In this document: positions 23,301-36,188 of the stretch, piece by piece
Position numbering within the stretch: the first letter of the stretch is position 1
How the letters are laid out: every line of letters starts with the position of its first letter
Program-made: the position numbers and the translations under genes
Notes under the pieces: generated by a model
Databases searched by the model: none
Told to the model about the DNA's origin: nothing
Seen by the model: only the letters and a program-made list of their open reading frames with translations
Assembly (NCBI RefSeq): GCF_035046505.1
Contig: NC_089822.1
Location: forward strand, 110,625,307-110,689,306
DNA from: Tiliqua scincoides
Lineage: Eukaryota; Chordata; Lepidosauria; Squamata; Scincidae
Length of the DNA: 64,000 bases
Direction: 5' to 3'

Positions 23301-25803
23301 TGATGTGCCAGAGCCAAAGCACCCTGGCAGAAGTTTCTGCAGTTGGGGATTAAAGCAAGTTACCTAATAGCAAAAATGCCTTTGGCAGCAAAGCTCAGGC
23401 TAGCTTAATGCTGGGTGTGTTTTGAGGGGAGAGAGAATAACCAGAATAGACACACTGATCTCTGCTTGCATTCTTGCCTATAAGGCAGTGTTTCTCAAAC
23501 TGTGCATCGAGACCCACTAGGTGGGTTGCGAGCCAATTTCAGGTGGGTCCCCATTCATTTCAATATTTTAATTTTAATATATCAGACTTGATGCTGCCAT
23601 GGCATTTGGGGAAATGTTACAGATCTGTACTTTTAACAGGCAACTATGTATATGCTTTTAACAATGATAGCAAATGGGACTTACTCCTGGGTAAGTGTGG
23701 GTAGGACTGAAGCCTTGGATTGTTAAAAAATTTTCCTGCTTGATGATGTCACTTCTAGTCATGACATCACTTCTGGTGGGTCCCAACAGATTCCCATTCT
23801 AAAACATGGGTTCCAGTGCTAAAAGTTTGAGAACCACTGCTTATAAGGCATTTCAGACATGTGGAGTTTTACACCCCAGCCAAGAAAGCAGCTGCATAGC
23901 CAGTGCTTTAAGAAAGTATTCTAGTTGCTCCCAGTTAGTCTTTGATAATCCCCTATTCATGATTTATGCAGTTGCAAAAAATTGCTTGCCCTGATAGCAC
24001 ACTATAAATTTGAATGCTTTTCCACTGTGTCAACACAACCTGACAGTATTCTCTCTTGCCTCCTATTTGTATTAAGTTCCTATTTCTGGAGTTCTTTAAT
24101 ATGGTATTTAAAGGCTTGATTCACTCTTTTCCGGGTCACCAATTCACATTAAAAACATATTTCACTAATTTGTGCCTGAAATGTAAAATCTGTTTGTAAT
24201 CTTTTTGTTCTTTTGGGACTTGAAGATACTACCATAAATATTTTTCTAAATAAAATGCATCATGATTTTAATTTTTTTTGTTGTTGTTTTTTGTGCAAAG
24301 GGGGTGTTTTCCTGGACTTGCAAGATAGGGAGAGAGTCTAGGTACAGGGAAAGGGCACATAAACATGTACTCAGGTTAATCCTCAAACCATATAGAACTT
24401 CAAAGGTCAACATCAGCATCCTGGATTGGGTCAGAAGGCCATGTAGATTTGAGAGCACAGGGATAACTTGCTTCTTTTGCCCTATGTCTGGTGGTGGCAA
24501 CTGTTGCTGCAGTAATATTATAGAAAAGCAGCTGTGCAAAAGGAGTACAGTTGTGGATTGTGACGAGCCACTGTGGCTTACCTCTTTGCTCCTGGCTTTG
24601 CTTTCTAAGACAGTCATCAAATTGGTCAGGCAATAATGTAGATTTCATTGATATAGCCTGGAAAAGGACAGCACATAAGCTGATGGAGCTGCCTTCCCAA
24701 TCCATGTGTTTTGTGTGAGCCCAGAACGCTATCCTTCCAATGTCTGTCCTTAATACATGCCCTCTCAGCAGCCTGACTTAACATTAAAAATATTTGAATA
24801 TGTTGGCACATGCTGATTTAGCTTTCCTGGATGGACAGCAGTGTTGCAGAATGGAGCCTCCAACACCCTGGAGGCTTGGTGTCTGCTCAAAGTTAGACCC
24901 TAGGGTTATTGGTATTGCTCTTCACCCTACCCCATCTCCCCTCTTTATAGTTCAATTGTCTTCATTTCCTTTTAGGACTAAAGAAGTGGGTGGAAGTGGG
25001 TAATTCGGGGGTCTTCCGCCCAGAGATGCTGCTGCCTATGGGTCTGCCAGAGGGGGTGTCTGTCATTGCCTGGGGACTATCTCTGGAAAGGTGAGTTTCT
25101 TGGTCGAGGAAGATGGGCTGTCCCTTTCAGCTGAAGCTAAGCTCCTTTTCCTATTGTGGCCTTCTGAAGGCTCTCATTCTTGGGACCACTTGCATCTGAC
25201 CAAGCACCTCCCTAACTTGTGTTGCACCCTGCAATCTTACAAGACTCTTAGATAAGCAGGGTCTGAAAGTAATCTCAATAAAGTCTCTGTCTGCAGTTGA
25301 CACTCTGTCTCAAGCTCTAATCTCTGCTGCTGGATCACTCAGGCTGTGTGCCATCCTCATCTTTGGGGGATTAACTCCTACCTACCCTCTTTCCTCAGAT
25401 ACAGAGAGCAGGTGATTCTCCTGGATCAAGCTGGTGAAGCATTGGTACTGTCTGTATGTGTTTACATGGCATATGACAAGCCAAAATGCTTGCAGAGAAA
25501 TCATAAGCCTAGAATGCTACAGAGTGGAGGCAAGGAGAGTGTCCTGCTGTTAGTAAGGACTTGCCACTACAGTTCATTACTTGTACTTGTTTGTTTTTCA
25601 TTTGTGTTTTACGTTGTCTGCTTTTTTTCCTTAAGCACCAAAGCATTGTAAATTTCTAATATGTTCCTCCTTGATGCTTGTCTCTCTTTTCTTCTAGACC
25701 TACTATGATCAAATACGGCATCAATAATATCCGAGAGCTGGTTGGGCACAAAGTCAACCTGCAGATGGTATATGATAGTCCGCTCTGCCGCCTTGACACC
25801 TAG
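12307..25803 (+). CDS. FARSA: Phenylalanine--tRNA ligase alpha subunit (cytosolic), 13 coding exons
   Basis: Alpha subunit of the cytosolic (alpha-beta)2 phenylalanyl-tRNA synthetase, which charges tRNA-Phe. Exons: 12307-12486, 13186-13323, 13863-13961, 14204-14322, 19294-19386, 20175-20303, 20685-20800, 21896-21980, 22559-22658, 22874-23042, 23185-23262, 24976-25090, 25698-25803. All introns are GT-AG, phases agree, and the sum is 1527 nt = 508 aa, the length of human FARSA. The N-terminal part is the winged-helix tRNA-contacting region (about 1-150). The class II catalytic core follows, with [19 protein letters not shown], motif 2 [21 protein letters not shown] and motif 3-type [21 protein letters not shown]; it ends SPLCRLDT. 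Alignment to the human protein is close throughout, with no gaps seen in the core. The start is the first ATG, in a CpG-rich exon. Introns carry CR1, L2, hAT and Tigger-like repeats. Confidence 0.97.
12742..12892. repeat. Near-perfect inverted repeat in FARSA intron 1
   Basis: Left arm about 12742-12800 and right arm about 12843-12892, sharing AGCCTCCCCGTGGCAGTCCT and its reverse complement around a loop of about 45 nt. Its outer edges are GGTGGGTGGG/CCCACCCACC. It would fold into a stable hairpin in the pre-mRNA. It is probably a small fold-back MITE. Confidence 0.75.
13075..13118. repeat. (CT)n microsatellite in FARSA intron 1
   Basis: About 22 uninterrupted CT units, ending about 65 bp before the exon 2 acceptor (13184-13185). 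Confidence 0.9.
13313..13650. repeat. AT-rich tandem repeat that copies the FARSA exon 2 donor
   Basis: GTGAGCTGATG followed by GTAAAACAATAAAT occurs at 13313 (the real exon end), 13369, 13425 (one change) and 13541, separated by TATATA tracts. Each copy carries a donor-like GTAAAA and an AATAAA hexamer. Confidence 0.85.
14517..16334 (-). mobile_element. CR1 LINE, 3' part (ORF2 RT and tail)
   Basis: Minus-strand CR1. RT fragments read [15 protein letters not shown] and [14 protein letters not shown] (15843-16331), [19 protein letters not shown] and KFADDTKLF (15490-15640), then [18 protein letters not shown] and WNSLPQDMV (14705-15200). The tail ends at 14517 in the reversed TTCTTG/TTCTTA repeat. 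The upstream portion resumes at 17373 beyond an inserted L2. Frame breaks are present. Confidence 0.9.
16335..17372 (+). mobile_element. L2 LINE inserted into the CR1
   Basis: Encodes the L2 ORF2 C-terminal RT region, [47 protein letters not shown] and [16 protein letters not shown], then a 3' tail GCCGCCTTGGGTCCCTTTGG ending in (ATT)n. It is 5'-truncated and interrupts the CR1 in opposite orientation. ATCTC at 16330-16334 and 17373-17377 may be its target duplication. Confidence 0.88.
17305..17374. repeat. (ATT)n microsatellite at the L2 3' end
   Basis: About 22 uninterrupted ATT units at the 3' end of the L2 copy, consistent with expansion of the L2 terminal repeat. Confidence 0.9.
17373..17600 (-). 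mobile_element. CR1 LINE, upstream part of the split copy
   Basis: The minus strand reads [20 protein letters not shown] and [10 protein letters not shown], the CR1 segment just upstream of [13 protein letters not shown], which ends the 14517-16334 piece. Confidence 0.8.
17600..19290. other. Rest of FARSA intron 4
   Basis: No gene seen. 17840-18300 is a GC-rich block of dispersed-repeat appearance (GCCTAATCCCATCC... to CCAGATACGATTGG). The remainder is unassigned. Confidence 0.4.
19550..19958. mobile_element. Tigger/mariner-like MITE in FARSA intron 5
   Basis: Ends are TACAGGTGGGG and CTCCACCTGTA, inverted repeats flanked by TA. Inner strings GGATACCAAAATCTGCAG and AGATTTTATATTTGTGG (reverse strand) follow the pattern of Tigger-type pogo/mariner ends. 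Confidence 0.65.
20970..21085. repeat. Short dispersed repeat (AATCCACAAAAGCTGACATA type)
   Basis: Contains AATCCACAAAAGCTGACATA and GTTAGCCTTTAAGGTACTATG. Related strings occur in reverse near 34309-34385 (TTGTGGCACCTTAAAAAGTA) and 38318-38362 (TTGTGGCATCTGAAAGACTA). The family was not named. Confidence 0.5.
22530..22558 (+). repeat. (TC)n(AC)n microsatellite forming the FARSA exon 9 acceptor
   Basis: The TCTC run followed by ACACAC ends directly in the CAG of the exon 9 acceptor, so the microsatellite is the whole polypyrimidine tract. Confidence 0.85.
23486..23840 (+). mobile_element. hAT MITE, family A copy 1
   Basis: Termini CAGTGTTTCTCAAACTGTG and AAAGTTTGAGAACCACTG. Flanks CTATAAGG and TTATAAGG give an 8-bp duplication with one change. 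The body contains GGGACTTACTCCTGGGTAAG and TGATGTCACTTC. It lies in FARSA intron 11. Other copies: 31161, 38657, 59734. Confidence 0.85.
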
Positions 25804-26661
25804 ATCTTGGCTGCCTGCCTCACTTGCCTCAGATCTCCCTATTTATTAGTGCTGCTCCTTGCTGGAAGACTGGGACTATTCAACCCCCTGCCATTCTAGT
25901 CTCTTTTGGGGAAAGTAACTAAAGTCATCCTGGCCTCCTTGTGGACTAGTCTGGATGAGATCAAGAGTGATTGTGAACTATCTCACTTTGTGTTGGAAAA
26001 TGATCTTTAGACAACTTGTGTTCAGTAAATCAGGCCAGAAATCTGATTGTGTCATTGGGATAGCACAAATACTAGAATGTTGCAATAACAACAACTTTAG
26101 CTGTAAGCGTTCTGGGGATCTCTTGTAGTGCAGGAGCACATGAATCTTCTCTTCCTGGCCTATAGAAGAGTAACACATTTAGACTAAGAAGTTCTGTACT
26201 GATAGGAAGATGACCTACACTCTGTACGAAAGTCTAGTTGTGGGGTGGGGGCACAGCTCTCTAGTGCCCTGGGAACCTGCTTAGAGGCTGAGTGATCTGC
26301 TTTCCTTCAGTGACATCTCAGTTCTGTAAGCTGTTTCTTGGATTTTTTTTTCCTTTTGCCTCTCAGTACCTTTTCCTTTTTGCCTCTCAGCAATTATCTT
26401 GTCTGGCTCTTTGTCTAGCCTTTCTAGCTTGGTCTCTTATTCTCACCTTTCCACTGTGCATGAAGAGGAAAGTCGCTAAAAAGTCTTATTTGACTACAAA
26501 AGAAAATAAGGAAACTAGTTCTAAAAAAACCCCACCAAATCTGTCTGGAACGTATGGAGGTTATTTAAGTACAATAGTAGAAGCTTGGTTCAAGTTCTGC
26601 TGCCAAGTAGGGAAGATATCACTAAGAGGATGCCAACATGGCTGATGAATAGAGTTAGAAG

Positions 26662-26667
26662 CAATAA
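26662..26667 (+). other. Candidate FARSA polyadenylation signal
   Basis: AATAAA about 860 nt after the FARSA stop. It is the first one seen downstream; others lie near 26740-26760. Confidence 0.5.
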
Positions 26668-26839
26668 AACAGCATGAAGGTTTTCTTCAGAAAAAGGAAT
26701 TCTTGCTGAAATGAGAACAAAAGGACACAAACTGATAAATAAAGTATAAGTGAGAAAATAATAAAGGATATATTAAGGAGAAAAATATAAAGGATGTGAG
26801 AAAATAATTTCAGGAACAGGTGGCTAAAAAAACTGATTT

Positions 26840-27960
26840 AAATAGGTGCTGAGAAGGTGGTTGGAGTGCAGGATGATATCCAGGAAGCAAAAGAAAAATG
26901 TAGAAAGATTAGAAAGACGTGTAATGAATTATTTGCATCTGTCTTCATTACAGAAGATGTAGGACATGCTTATGCTTCAATTGGCTTTCCCTGGGAGGTC
27001 ACTTGAAGAAAATCAGAGTTTACAAAAAATAATGATGATTTTGGGTACACTAACAAATTAAGCCATTTCTGCCCAACATTGCAACAAGGATCAAATTGGT
27101 GTATCTGAGCTGGGCAGAAATGGGTTAAACATTAACAAACCACCAGGTCTGAATAATGTCCACTCAGGAATTCTTAAAGAGCTTCTGACTAAAAGCTAAC
27201 AACCCTAAAAATCAGCCTCTATGATGGAAGACTGAAAGCTAGTTTGTTCCAAATCAAATGGTGGAATGCATAATGTAAAGATAAAATTATTAAACATGAA
27301 AGAACAAGTCTTATTGGTGGAAAATCAGTATGGATTTTGCTTTTGCAAGTCTAGCTGAGAGTATAAATAACTATGTGTATGGAAGAAATCTGGTTTATGT
27401 AATATACTTGGACTTTTGACAAAGTTCTTTCACAAGATAAGAGGCCAGGTCCTTTCATGGATGAGTAAAGAATAGGAAATGGAGAGTAGAAATGTCTGGA
27501 CAGTTTTCAGAATGGAGAGAAGTAAGAAATTGCCTTATACAATTAGTACTTCTTAACAGAAAATCTCTGTAGTTTAGGGGTAAGTAGCAAGGTGGACTCC
27601 TTTTAGGTGACACTAAACTTAATATGAAGAGCTCCAAAATGATCTTTCCAAATGGATTGAATGGGCAGCAAAGTGGCAAATCAGTGTAAATATGTATAGA
27701 GCAATGCAAATTCTGACCACTTACACACCAGTGGGATCTGTGTTGGTAATTGACCACAAATTTAACTTGGATTGTAAAAAAGGCAACCTTCATGCTAATA
27801 CAATGCCCTTGTACAGTATATGGCACAGCCATGCTTGGAATAGTGTGTTCAGTTCTGATCATTTCTCAAAAAATACTGTAAAGATGTAGAAAGTGCAAGT
27901 TTTGGAGTTTCTAAATTTAGAAAAAAGCAACTAAGGGAACACATTCTGAAGTTCATAAAA
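26840..27960 (+). mobile_element. Decayed CR1/L3-like LINE
   Basis: Scattered RT-like strings match CR1 order: NELFASVFITEDVG (about 26930), NKPPGLNNVHSGILKEL (27130-27185), QYGFCFCKS (27330), YLDF (27405) and GQFSEWREV (27500). Much older than the other CR1 copies in the window. Confidence 0.6.
27058..27128. mobile_element. TTAA-bounded mini-MITE, copy 2
   Basis: TTAAGCCATTTCTGCCC at the left and GGGCAGAAATGGGTTAA at the right are inverted repeats bounded by TTAA, as in piggyBac-type target duplications. It lies within the old LINE. Confidence 0.75.
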
Positions 27961-28065
27961 TTATACGTAATGTAGATAAAGAAGGTCTTTGCCCCACTGA
28001 CACAGCACCAAAACATCCTGTTGGGGAAAAGCTCACTAACACTACGTAGGGACTCCTGCAGCTAG

Positions 28066-28650
28066 AGCAGGGGAGGCCAACCTTCCAACTTTAGGGCTCC
28101 TGGATCTTTAACAGAGAGAATTTCAGCAGGTGTAGTTTGTCATCTCACAGATGATAAACTACACTAGCTGAAATTCCTGCCTCTACAGCAGTGGTTCCCA
28201 AACTAGTGGGGCATTGACACACCAGGGAAACAGAAAGCAGGGCAATCCCCCTTAAGGGAAGGGGCCTTGCTCTGAAGGTAGTGACAGTACTATAGCAGTC
28301 ATAGCGCTGCCCCTGCCAAGAGCTTGTTTACTTAAGTGTGGGGCATCACTGGCCTCCTGCAGAGTTTTGGAGGCTCACAGTCCCCTCTGATCTCCACAGC
28401 TTCTTTGCAAAGCCCTTATCTCCAATCTAAAGCTACTTCTGGGTTTTCAGGGAAAACCCTCCCCATGGAAGTAAACAAGCCCCTTGGCAGGGGCAACACT
28501 GCACTCTCTGCAGCACTGTCACTGCCCCTCTCCACATCCACGCAAAGACCTGGTTCCTAATTCCCCTATAGGAGTTTGGGAGCCACTGCTCTACACATTT
28601 GTTAAAGGTCCAGGAACCCTAAAGTTAAAAGGTTAGCCACACTTGAGCTA
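28066..28650. mobile_element. Fold-back MITE carrying a hAT insertion
   Basis: Left arm GGCCAACCTTCCAACTTTAG...CTCCTGGATCTTTAACA and right arm TGTTAAAGGTCCAGGAACCC...AGTTAAAAGGTTAGCC are inverted repeats. A hAT element (28189-28588) interrupts the right arm side. Confidence 0.7.
28189..28588 (+). mobile_element. hAT MITE nested in the fold-back MITE
   Basis: Termini CAGTGGTTCCCAAACT and AGTTTGGGAGCCACTG. Flanks CTCTACAG and CTCTACAC form an 8-bp duplication with one change. Confidence 0.85.
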
Positions 28651-29313
28651 CTGCAAATGTTCTTAATAGGTAACAGAGCCCAAGGTCAGATCACTGTCTC
28701 TGTACTGTTGGTGGTAATCACCACACTGCTTAACATCCATTAAAGAAGAACATATACAAGAGCCACAGATTTGTTTAATTGTATAAAATGCACACACCCT
28801 TTTTTGGTAGCAGGACTGCACAGTGGTCTCTTCACTCTCCCCAAACTTCTATTCCACCTCCTTGTTTCAATTCTTCCTAGTTGAAGCTATATTCAACCCC
28901 TGTGCACTTGGCTCTGCCTCCTGGTCCTCTTGAGACAAACTCTCATAGACCAGAAGCAAACAGACACCACTGGGCTCTTTGGCAGGTGTTCTTTGCCCTT
29001 ACTAAACTGGCTTATAAGACTGCTTAGGTAGGTGGAAGCTGAGTTAATGGTGCTGGAGAAGCAGAATCTCAGAAAGGCAGCAACTAGACACTTATTGTCC
29101 AATCCAGTCTGTGATCTCAGAAGGTGGCACAACTGTGTCAAACAGTCCCAGTGCTCCTTGACATGCTCATCTGGTTCCCTGCTAGTCTCCTTTTCTCTGA
29201 CTGCAAAGCATGTTCTCTCCCTTCAGCTCATGAGGCCAAGAGCCCAGGCTTGCCTCTTCATCACATGCTCCTTTCTTCACTGCAAGACTGTTCTGCCAGC
29301 TCTTCTGCAGTCC

Positions 29314-30770
<1,457 letters not shown>

Positions 30771-31018
30771 CTAGCAGTGTGGGGCCTGGTTACTTGGTAG
30801 ACGTGACAGCAGCGGTGGGGAGAGACTGAAACACAAGAAATACAAAAGTCACTTTGGTTACGAAGAGCCATTCATGACACAAGGTTTGGTGTTAATTTTG
30901 AAGCAAAAAAAATTACTCCATGCCATGACAGCCTGCAGTGCCTACCGAGAATAAGAAGCAGGCCGTACAGACACATTTATTTTTATTGAGGAGACAGAAA
31001 GAGGAGGGAGAGCAGGAC

Positions 31019-31681
31019 CAGTGGTGTCACTAGGGTTTGTGTCACCTGATGCAGGAGGCCAGCACATTGCCCCTATGATGGACCTCCTCCCATTCAGTGC
31101 TGATGTACCATCGCTCCTCCCCCCACTAATTTTTTGGCTATAACTTTTGATAGAATAGAGTAGTGATTCTCACACATTTAGCACTGGGATCCCCTTTTTA
31201 GAATGAGAATCTGTAAGGACCACCGGAAGTGATGTCATGATCAGAACTGACATCACCAAGCAGGGAAATTTTTAACAAGCCCAGGCTGCAATCCTACCCA
31301 CACTTACCCAGGAGTAAGTCCCCTTTACTATCATTAAGAGAATATACATAGTAGCTTGTTAAAAGTACAGGTCTGTAACATTTCCCCAGATGCAGTCACA
31401 TACCCTGGTAGCATCAAAATAAAATATTGAAATTAATAGGGACCCACCTGAAATGGGCTTGCAGGCCACCTACTGGGTCTCGACCCACAGTTTGAGAAAC
31501 ACTGGAATAGAGATATTTCAATGTGGTTCATTTCATCATTGCATTCTGCATCAATTGATATATAACATGATGGTATTATTTGAAAACACCAAGATTTTAA
31601 AAATCTTGGCATGTAATGGTGTCATCCCCCATGTGTCACCTAGTGAGGCCACACACCCCCACCCCCCTAGGGACACCACTA
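31019..31681. mobile_element. hAT-type MITE with another hAT inside
   Basis: Ends CAGTGGTGTCACTAGGG and CCCTAGGGACACCACTA are inverted repeats. Perfect 8-bp duplication AGCAGGAC at 31011-31018 and 31682-31689. Its middle is interrupted by the family A copy at 31161-31504. Confidence 0.88.
31161..31504 (-). mobile_element. hAT MITE, family A copy 2 (nested)
   Basis: Starts TAGTGATTCTCACAC, ends AGTTTGAGAAACACTG. Perfect 8-bp duplication GAATAGAG at 31153-31160 and 31505-31512. Confidence 0.9.
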
Positions 31682-31689
31682 AGCAGGAC

Positions 31690-34600
31690 CTTCAATTTCC
31701 AAGGAGAAATCACACACAGGTCCATTTATCTCAGTCTATATGAAGCCAGTAAAAGGCTTCTAAGAAATTCAGTCCTAGAAGTAGTTCCCTACTGCAGAAT
31801 CATTGGGTCTTCAAAATTGATACAAATCATTCCTACCACCTCTTGCTTGGAAGTAGCTGTTTAGTTTTGTTCAGCTGTGATGGCATCTGGTCGTGTGTGG
31901 CCAGTATTCCTACTTATAAGGCTACCACCAGGGCAATGGGGAGGGGCAATTTAGTTCAAGAAAATGGCATGGGGGATTTTTTAAAAAGATGCTCTTCTAG
32001 TTGCTATTGTTCATCCCAAATTTAGATGACTTTAAAAAAATAAAATCAAAATATATTAGCAGATCAGGTTACTAGTTTGGCCCTAGGTTATTTAATATGC
32101 ATCTGAATCAAACCACTTTGGACCATGTGATTGAATTCTCCGCCATACTAAATAAAATTCCCTGCACATTGGAAACTAGATATTAGGAACAGAGGTCTAG
32201 CCAAGACAAGACAAGTTCTAGCCTTGTCTTCCCTTCACATGCCACTTGTCTAACTGTTGGGAATTTGATGGTATGGAAGTACATACAGTCCTGAGATTCC
32301 CCATCTGCAATGTGAAGTGGTTCAGTCCCAACACATGAAAACTCAGTGAGAACAAGGCTAGTACTGACAGAATCGTGCATAAAAGCCAGTAATGTCATTC
32401 CCCTGGTCCCTTCTGCATCTAACCCCTCAACCACCTTGCCAAATTTAAAGGGACAACTCAAGTTGTGGAAATTTTAATCCTCCTTTCACCAACGTAAACA
32501 AAATATCCAGGTGGTGCCTCAGGTCTGGATCCCACTTATCTTCCCACTCAGCAAGTACTGAGTGCAGGAAAATAAAGAAATATGACTTATCAAGTGTCCA
32601 ACACAGGCATATTGCTTTTCTTTGCCAAGCACTTGTTTCAGTTACCTCCTTTATGGTGGTAGTATACAGCTACACAAAGTCACATAGACAGGTCAGCCTT
32701 TTAACATGTCAGCTTTTAACATTAGTGTTTATTTTTAAGATGCGGGAGAATTTCAGTGGGTATAGAAATGTCAGTATTTTGCATCAGTAAGAAAAGCCGC
32801 AGCTCCCTTATTTGTAAAATCATGAAAAACATGAGTCACAATGTAGAAACATTGGCCGTCTCTGAATTACAACATCCTAAATTCACCAGTAATAAATAGC
32901 AAATGGGGAAAAAATCCCAAACAGCAAAAACAGATTCATAAATGCTCAATAGGGAGTCTTGAATTTTGAAATTCCAGAGGAGGCATACTCTTTCTTGATT
33001 TAACAGCATTTGGATATGCAAAAATGATTAGAACAATCTGGTTTAACTCATGATCTGGGTTGAAATCAGCCAGCGACAGAACCCTTACAAGAACAGAACA
33101 GTGTTCTATGATGTGCCAAATCCCACTGGAGGAGGCTGAAAGAGCTTTGGAGTCAGTGAGCTTGACCAAATTCCAATGGTCTAATTTACATTCCTAGAGG
33201 ATTTTGAGGAAGAAATTTTTCCTGTCACAGATAATTAGAAGCTGTACATCTAACCAGCAGGAACCTTGGTATGGGACTGTCACCAGAGATGTGTCAGGCA
33301 AGTTTCAGAACTTTGCTAAGAGCAGCCCAATTACTTTTCTTCCACTTTATGAGAAGGAAGACCCAGATGTTTCACTTTCTCTTTTGCAAAGTTTCTTTAT
33401 GAACCTTCAGGTTCCTCTGCAAGGTTCCCCTCTTCTAATAATTGAAATGCTGCCAACCACTCTAGCTTCATAAACCAAGATGTGTCTCTCAGAGATCCTG
33501 CCTGTCTTTGGGATGTTACCTCCCTCTCTCACCATTGTTTCTGCCACTGTTTGTCATGTGCATGCTGAATCTGTATGAAGAGGCCATATCTAGATGGAGG
33601 GGCCCGCAAGTAATGTGTTGTGAAGTTACACTCCACAACTCCAATCTGGGTTGGAGTTACCAGATACTCCCCACCTTCACTGAAAAGGAAAACCTTTTAT
33701 TCTAGTAGACATTTCCATCAAGCATAATGGATCCAGACATCACACCTTACTTCTACTGCAATTTATGTGGTCAAGCAATGGAGAGAGCTATATCAGAATG
33801 GACATCCAGAGCCAGAGGCTAGGATTGATTCCAGACGCATCATAGTTGTGTGAAATTTCATCATAGGGGAAGCAGCTCCCACTTGCTAGACATGTGCATG
33901 AAAATGGGATAAAGAAGACAGAATGGCAAATGAACACATCAGTGACAAGGAGAATCCTTCCTATTGCTTTTCCCCACTGGGCTCTTTCATTTTTAGCAAT
34001 TGTTATCCAACAGGTCCCCCTCAGCAGATGAGCTTCAGATATGTGGAGCTCTGTAACACCTCCTGGAATTCCATCATCCAAACAACTCTTGGCACTGGAG
34101 CAAATGGTGAATGGTTGTCCTGTTCATCAGCATGATGAACCTGAAATGGATACTTGTACAACATCACAAAGGCCCTAAGGGGCATCCTTTGAAGGATAAA
34201 TTACATGGTCCCCCTATTCTGAAGAAGGAGAACTAAGGTTAGGAGGAGTGATTTGCTATACATAATCCTAAAGCAGTCATAGAATTTAATCCACATTCTT
34301 TTAACCACACCTTGTGGCACCTTAAAAAGTAACAAATATGGCTTAAGCCTATATGAGCGAGAACTCACTTTGTTAGATGCATCTTGGAGTCTTACCATGA
34401 GAATCTTTGCTGGTTTTGCCACACTAGACTACATATTACCTACCCCTCTGGTATTACAAGGAGCCTCTTCAAATGGGGTATCATGGAGCCCTTCTCTTTT
34501 TCTGGAAACTGAGCACTGGTTGGCATTGACAAGAAAATTCGCAGCCCTGGAATAGTGCCATTTGATCTGGAAGCCCTTCTCCTTGATGCATAGGAATTCT

Positions 34601-35300
34601 CTGTAGTTATCTGATGGTGAGGAAAATGCATTTTGAACCTGCTCGGGTACATTTTCTTGCATTTGTCTGTGCTTGTGTATGTATACTGTATATCTCAAGT
34701 GACTGAGCATGACAGTGGTCACAGCTGCAAAAGTTGACAACTGGGAATCCTTGCTCCAAACAAAGAACTGATGACGGTGAAAGTGAGGTTCATGATTCCC
34801 ATACTTAGCAAGTTATATTTGTATGTCCTAAAGACACAATTTAGGAAATGTGTCTTTAAAGGGGCATCCCCACAAAGGCACTAGGTTCTCACATATTTTC
34901 ACATCTGGGGGGTCTAGCAGAGTGTTAATGATGGGGTAGCAGACATTCTTTTGCATGTCCAATGCTATTCCCTTTGGACTTGACAGCTCCTTACTTTTTG
35001 CTTGCTATTTGCTTCTATTCCCACCAGTTCCCATGTTGCTTAAATATCTTCTGTCCTGTTCCCCCAAAACAGCAAAATAACCCCACCCAAAATAAAATGC
35101 ACAAACTATTTGTCTATGGAAAAGCTGCTGCCCCCTGGCCTTCCTAGCTAATTCCAGCCAGGGTTGCTGAGCAAAGGCTTTGTGGAATCTTGTTACTTGC
35201 CCCTAAGCCTTCCAAGTACAAGAACTTATTAAGACTTACAGGGCTTAAAATAGCTGCCCTTTTGTCTGTTTTTCTCCCTTGCCTACCTCTGATGTGCATT
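31690..35300. other. Non-coding stretch, no gene seen
   Basis: Lies within the long first intron of the membrane protein gene as I model it. The open frames here are short and unlike any family I know. Only a fragment of a dispersed repeat (34309-34385) was recognised. Confidence 0.5.
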
Positions 35301-35301
35301 A

Positions 35302-35352
35302 CACACACGCGCGCGCGCGCGCACACACGCACACACACACACACAGAGAGAG
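35302..35352. repeat. Alternating CG/CA tract with Z-DNA potential
   Basis: ACACACACGCGCGCGCGCGC then (CA)n and (GA)n. Uninterrupted alternating purine-pyrimidine over about 44 bp including eight CpG steps, some 300 bp from the probable first exon ending at 35657. Confidence 0.85.
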
Positions 35353-35656
35353 AACTGAATTGATTCAGAACCCTAGACTTTGTTTCTAAAATCCAATATA
35401 TACTTGGAAGAATTCAGAAAGTGGGAACCTATACAATACATAGTTGCTTAAGGGGGCATATTTGCTATGGGGGGCCCTTCCTAGAGTCCAGATAACTACA
35501 AAGGGGAGTCCTAGCCTTTAATCATTATGTGAAGGAAGGAACTTTGCAAGAGGGGTGAATCATGCCCAGGGCGAGAAAACTTGCACTAGTCGAAATTCCC
35601 CCCTCTGAATTGGGAGCTTAATTTCCTCCCACTACCCACCCAGATCTCACTCTCAC

Positions 35657-35880
35657 CTGGGTGCTGTGAAAGTAATGTGCTCTCGCCCCCCCGTCCTGAT
35701 GGCGCATCTGCTTCTCCCTTGCAAGTTCTTCAGGCTACTGCCAGAAGGAGAAATTCTATCCAGCTCACGAGATTCAGGGCTGCTCTCCCCAGCCGTTTAG
35801 GCTCTGCTAAATCGGTACTACCAGCGACTGTCTGCGCTCAGTCTGCTCATTTGACAAGATCAGAGAACAGGTGAAGGGAA
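35657..35880 (-). other. Probable 5' non-coding exon and promoter of the membrane protein gene
   Basis: The minus strand ends CAGCACCCAG|GTGAGAGTGA at 35657, a strong donor, in a locally CpG-containing segment. No long frame is needed here. It would join the acceptor at 30826-30827. The 5' limit is a guess, and it could instead belong to another transcript. Confidence 0.45.
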
Positions 35881-36173
35881 AACCCAGAAGAAAGACTCCG
35901 CCTACTCATGTGATGTCACTCAAGGAGTTCCCACTTGACTGGATCTATTTTAGCCTTTGGGTACCCAATTGACACTGAGTTGTGTGACATGCGCAATAAG
36001 GTACAGATTAGTGCTAAATGATCCCACTTCCACTCCCTTTTAAAAAACTGAGCTAAGAAGAATTGTAACTGGGTTGTGTAGGTACAGCTAGCCTAGAACA
36101 TGGTCAGGTTTGAAGGGTCACACACATTTGTAAAAATGGTCATACTTCGTGTTGCAGCAATACCCCTATGCCT

Positions 36174-36188
36174 GCCCCCCCCCCCCCA
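36174..36188. repeat. Poly-C tract
   Basis: About 15 consecutive C. The minus strand is a G run able to form a quadruplex. Confidence 0.9.
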
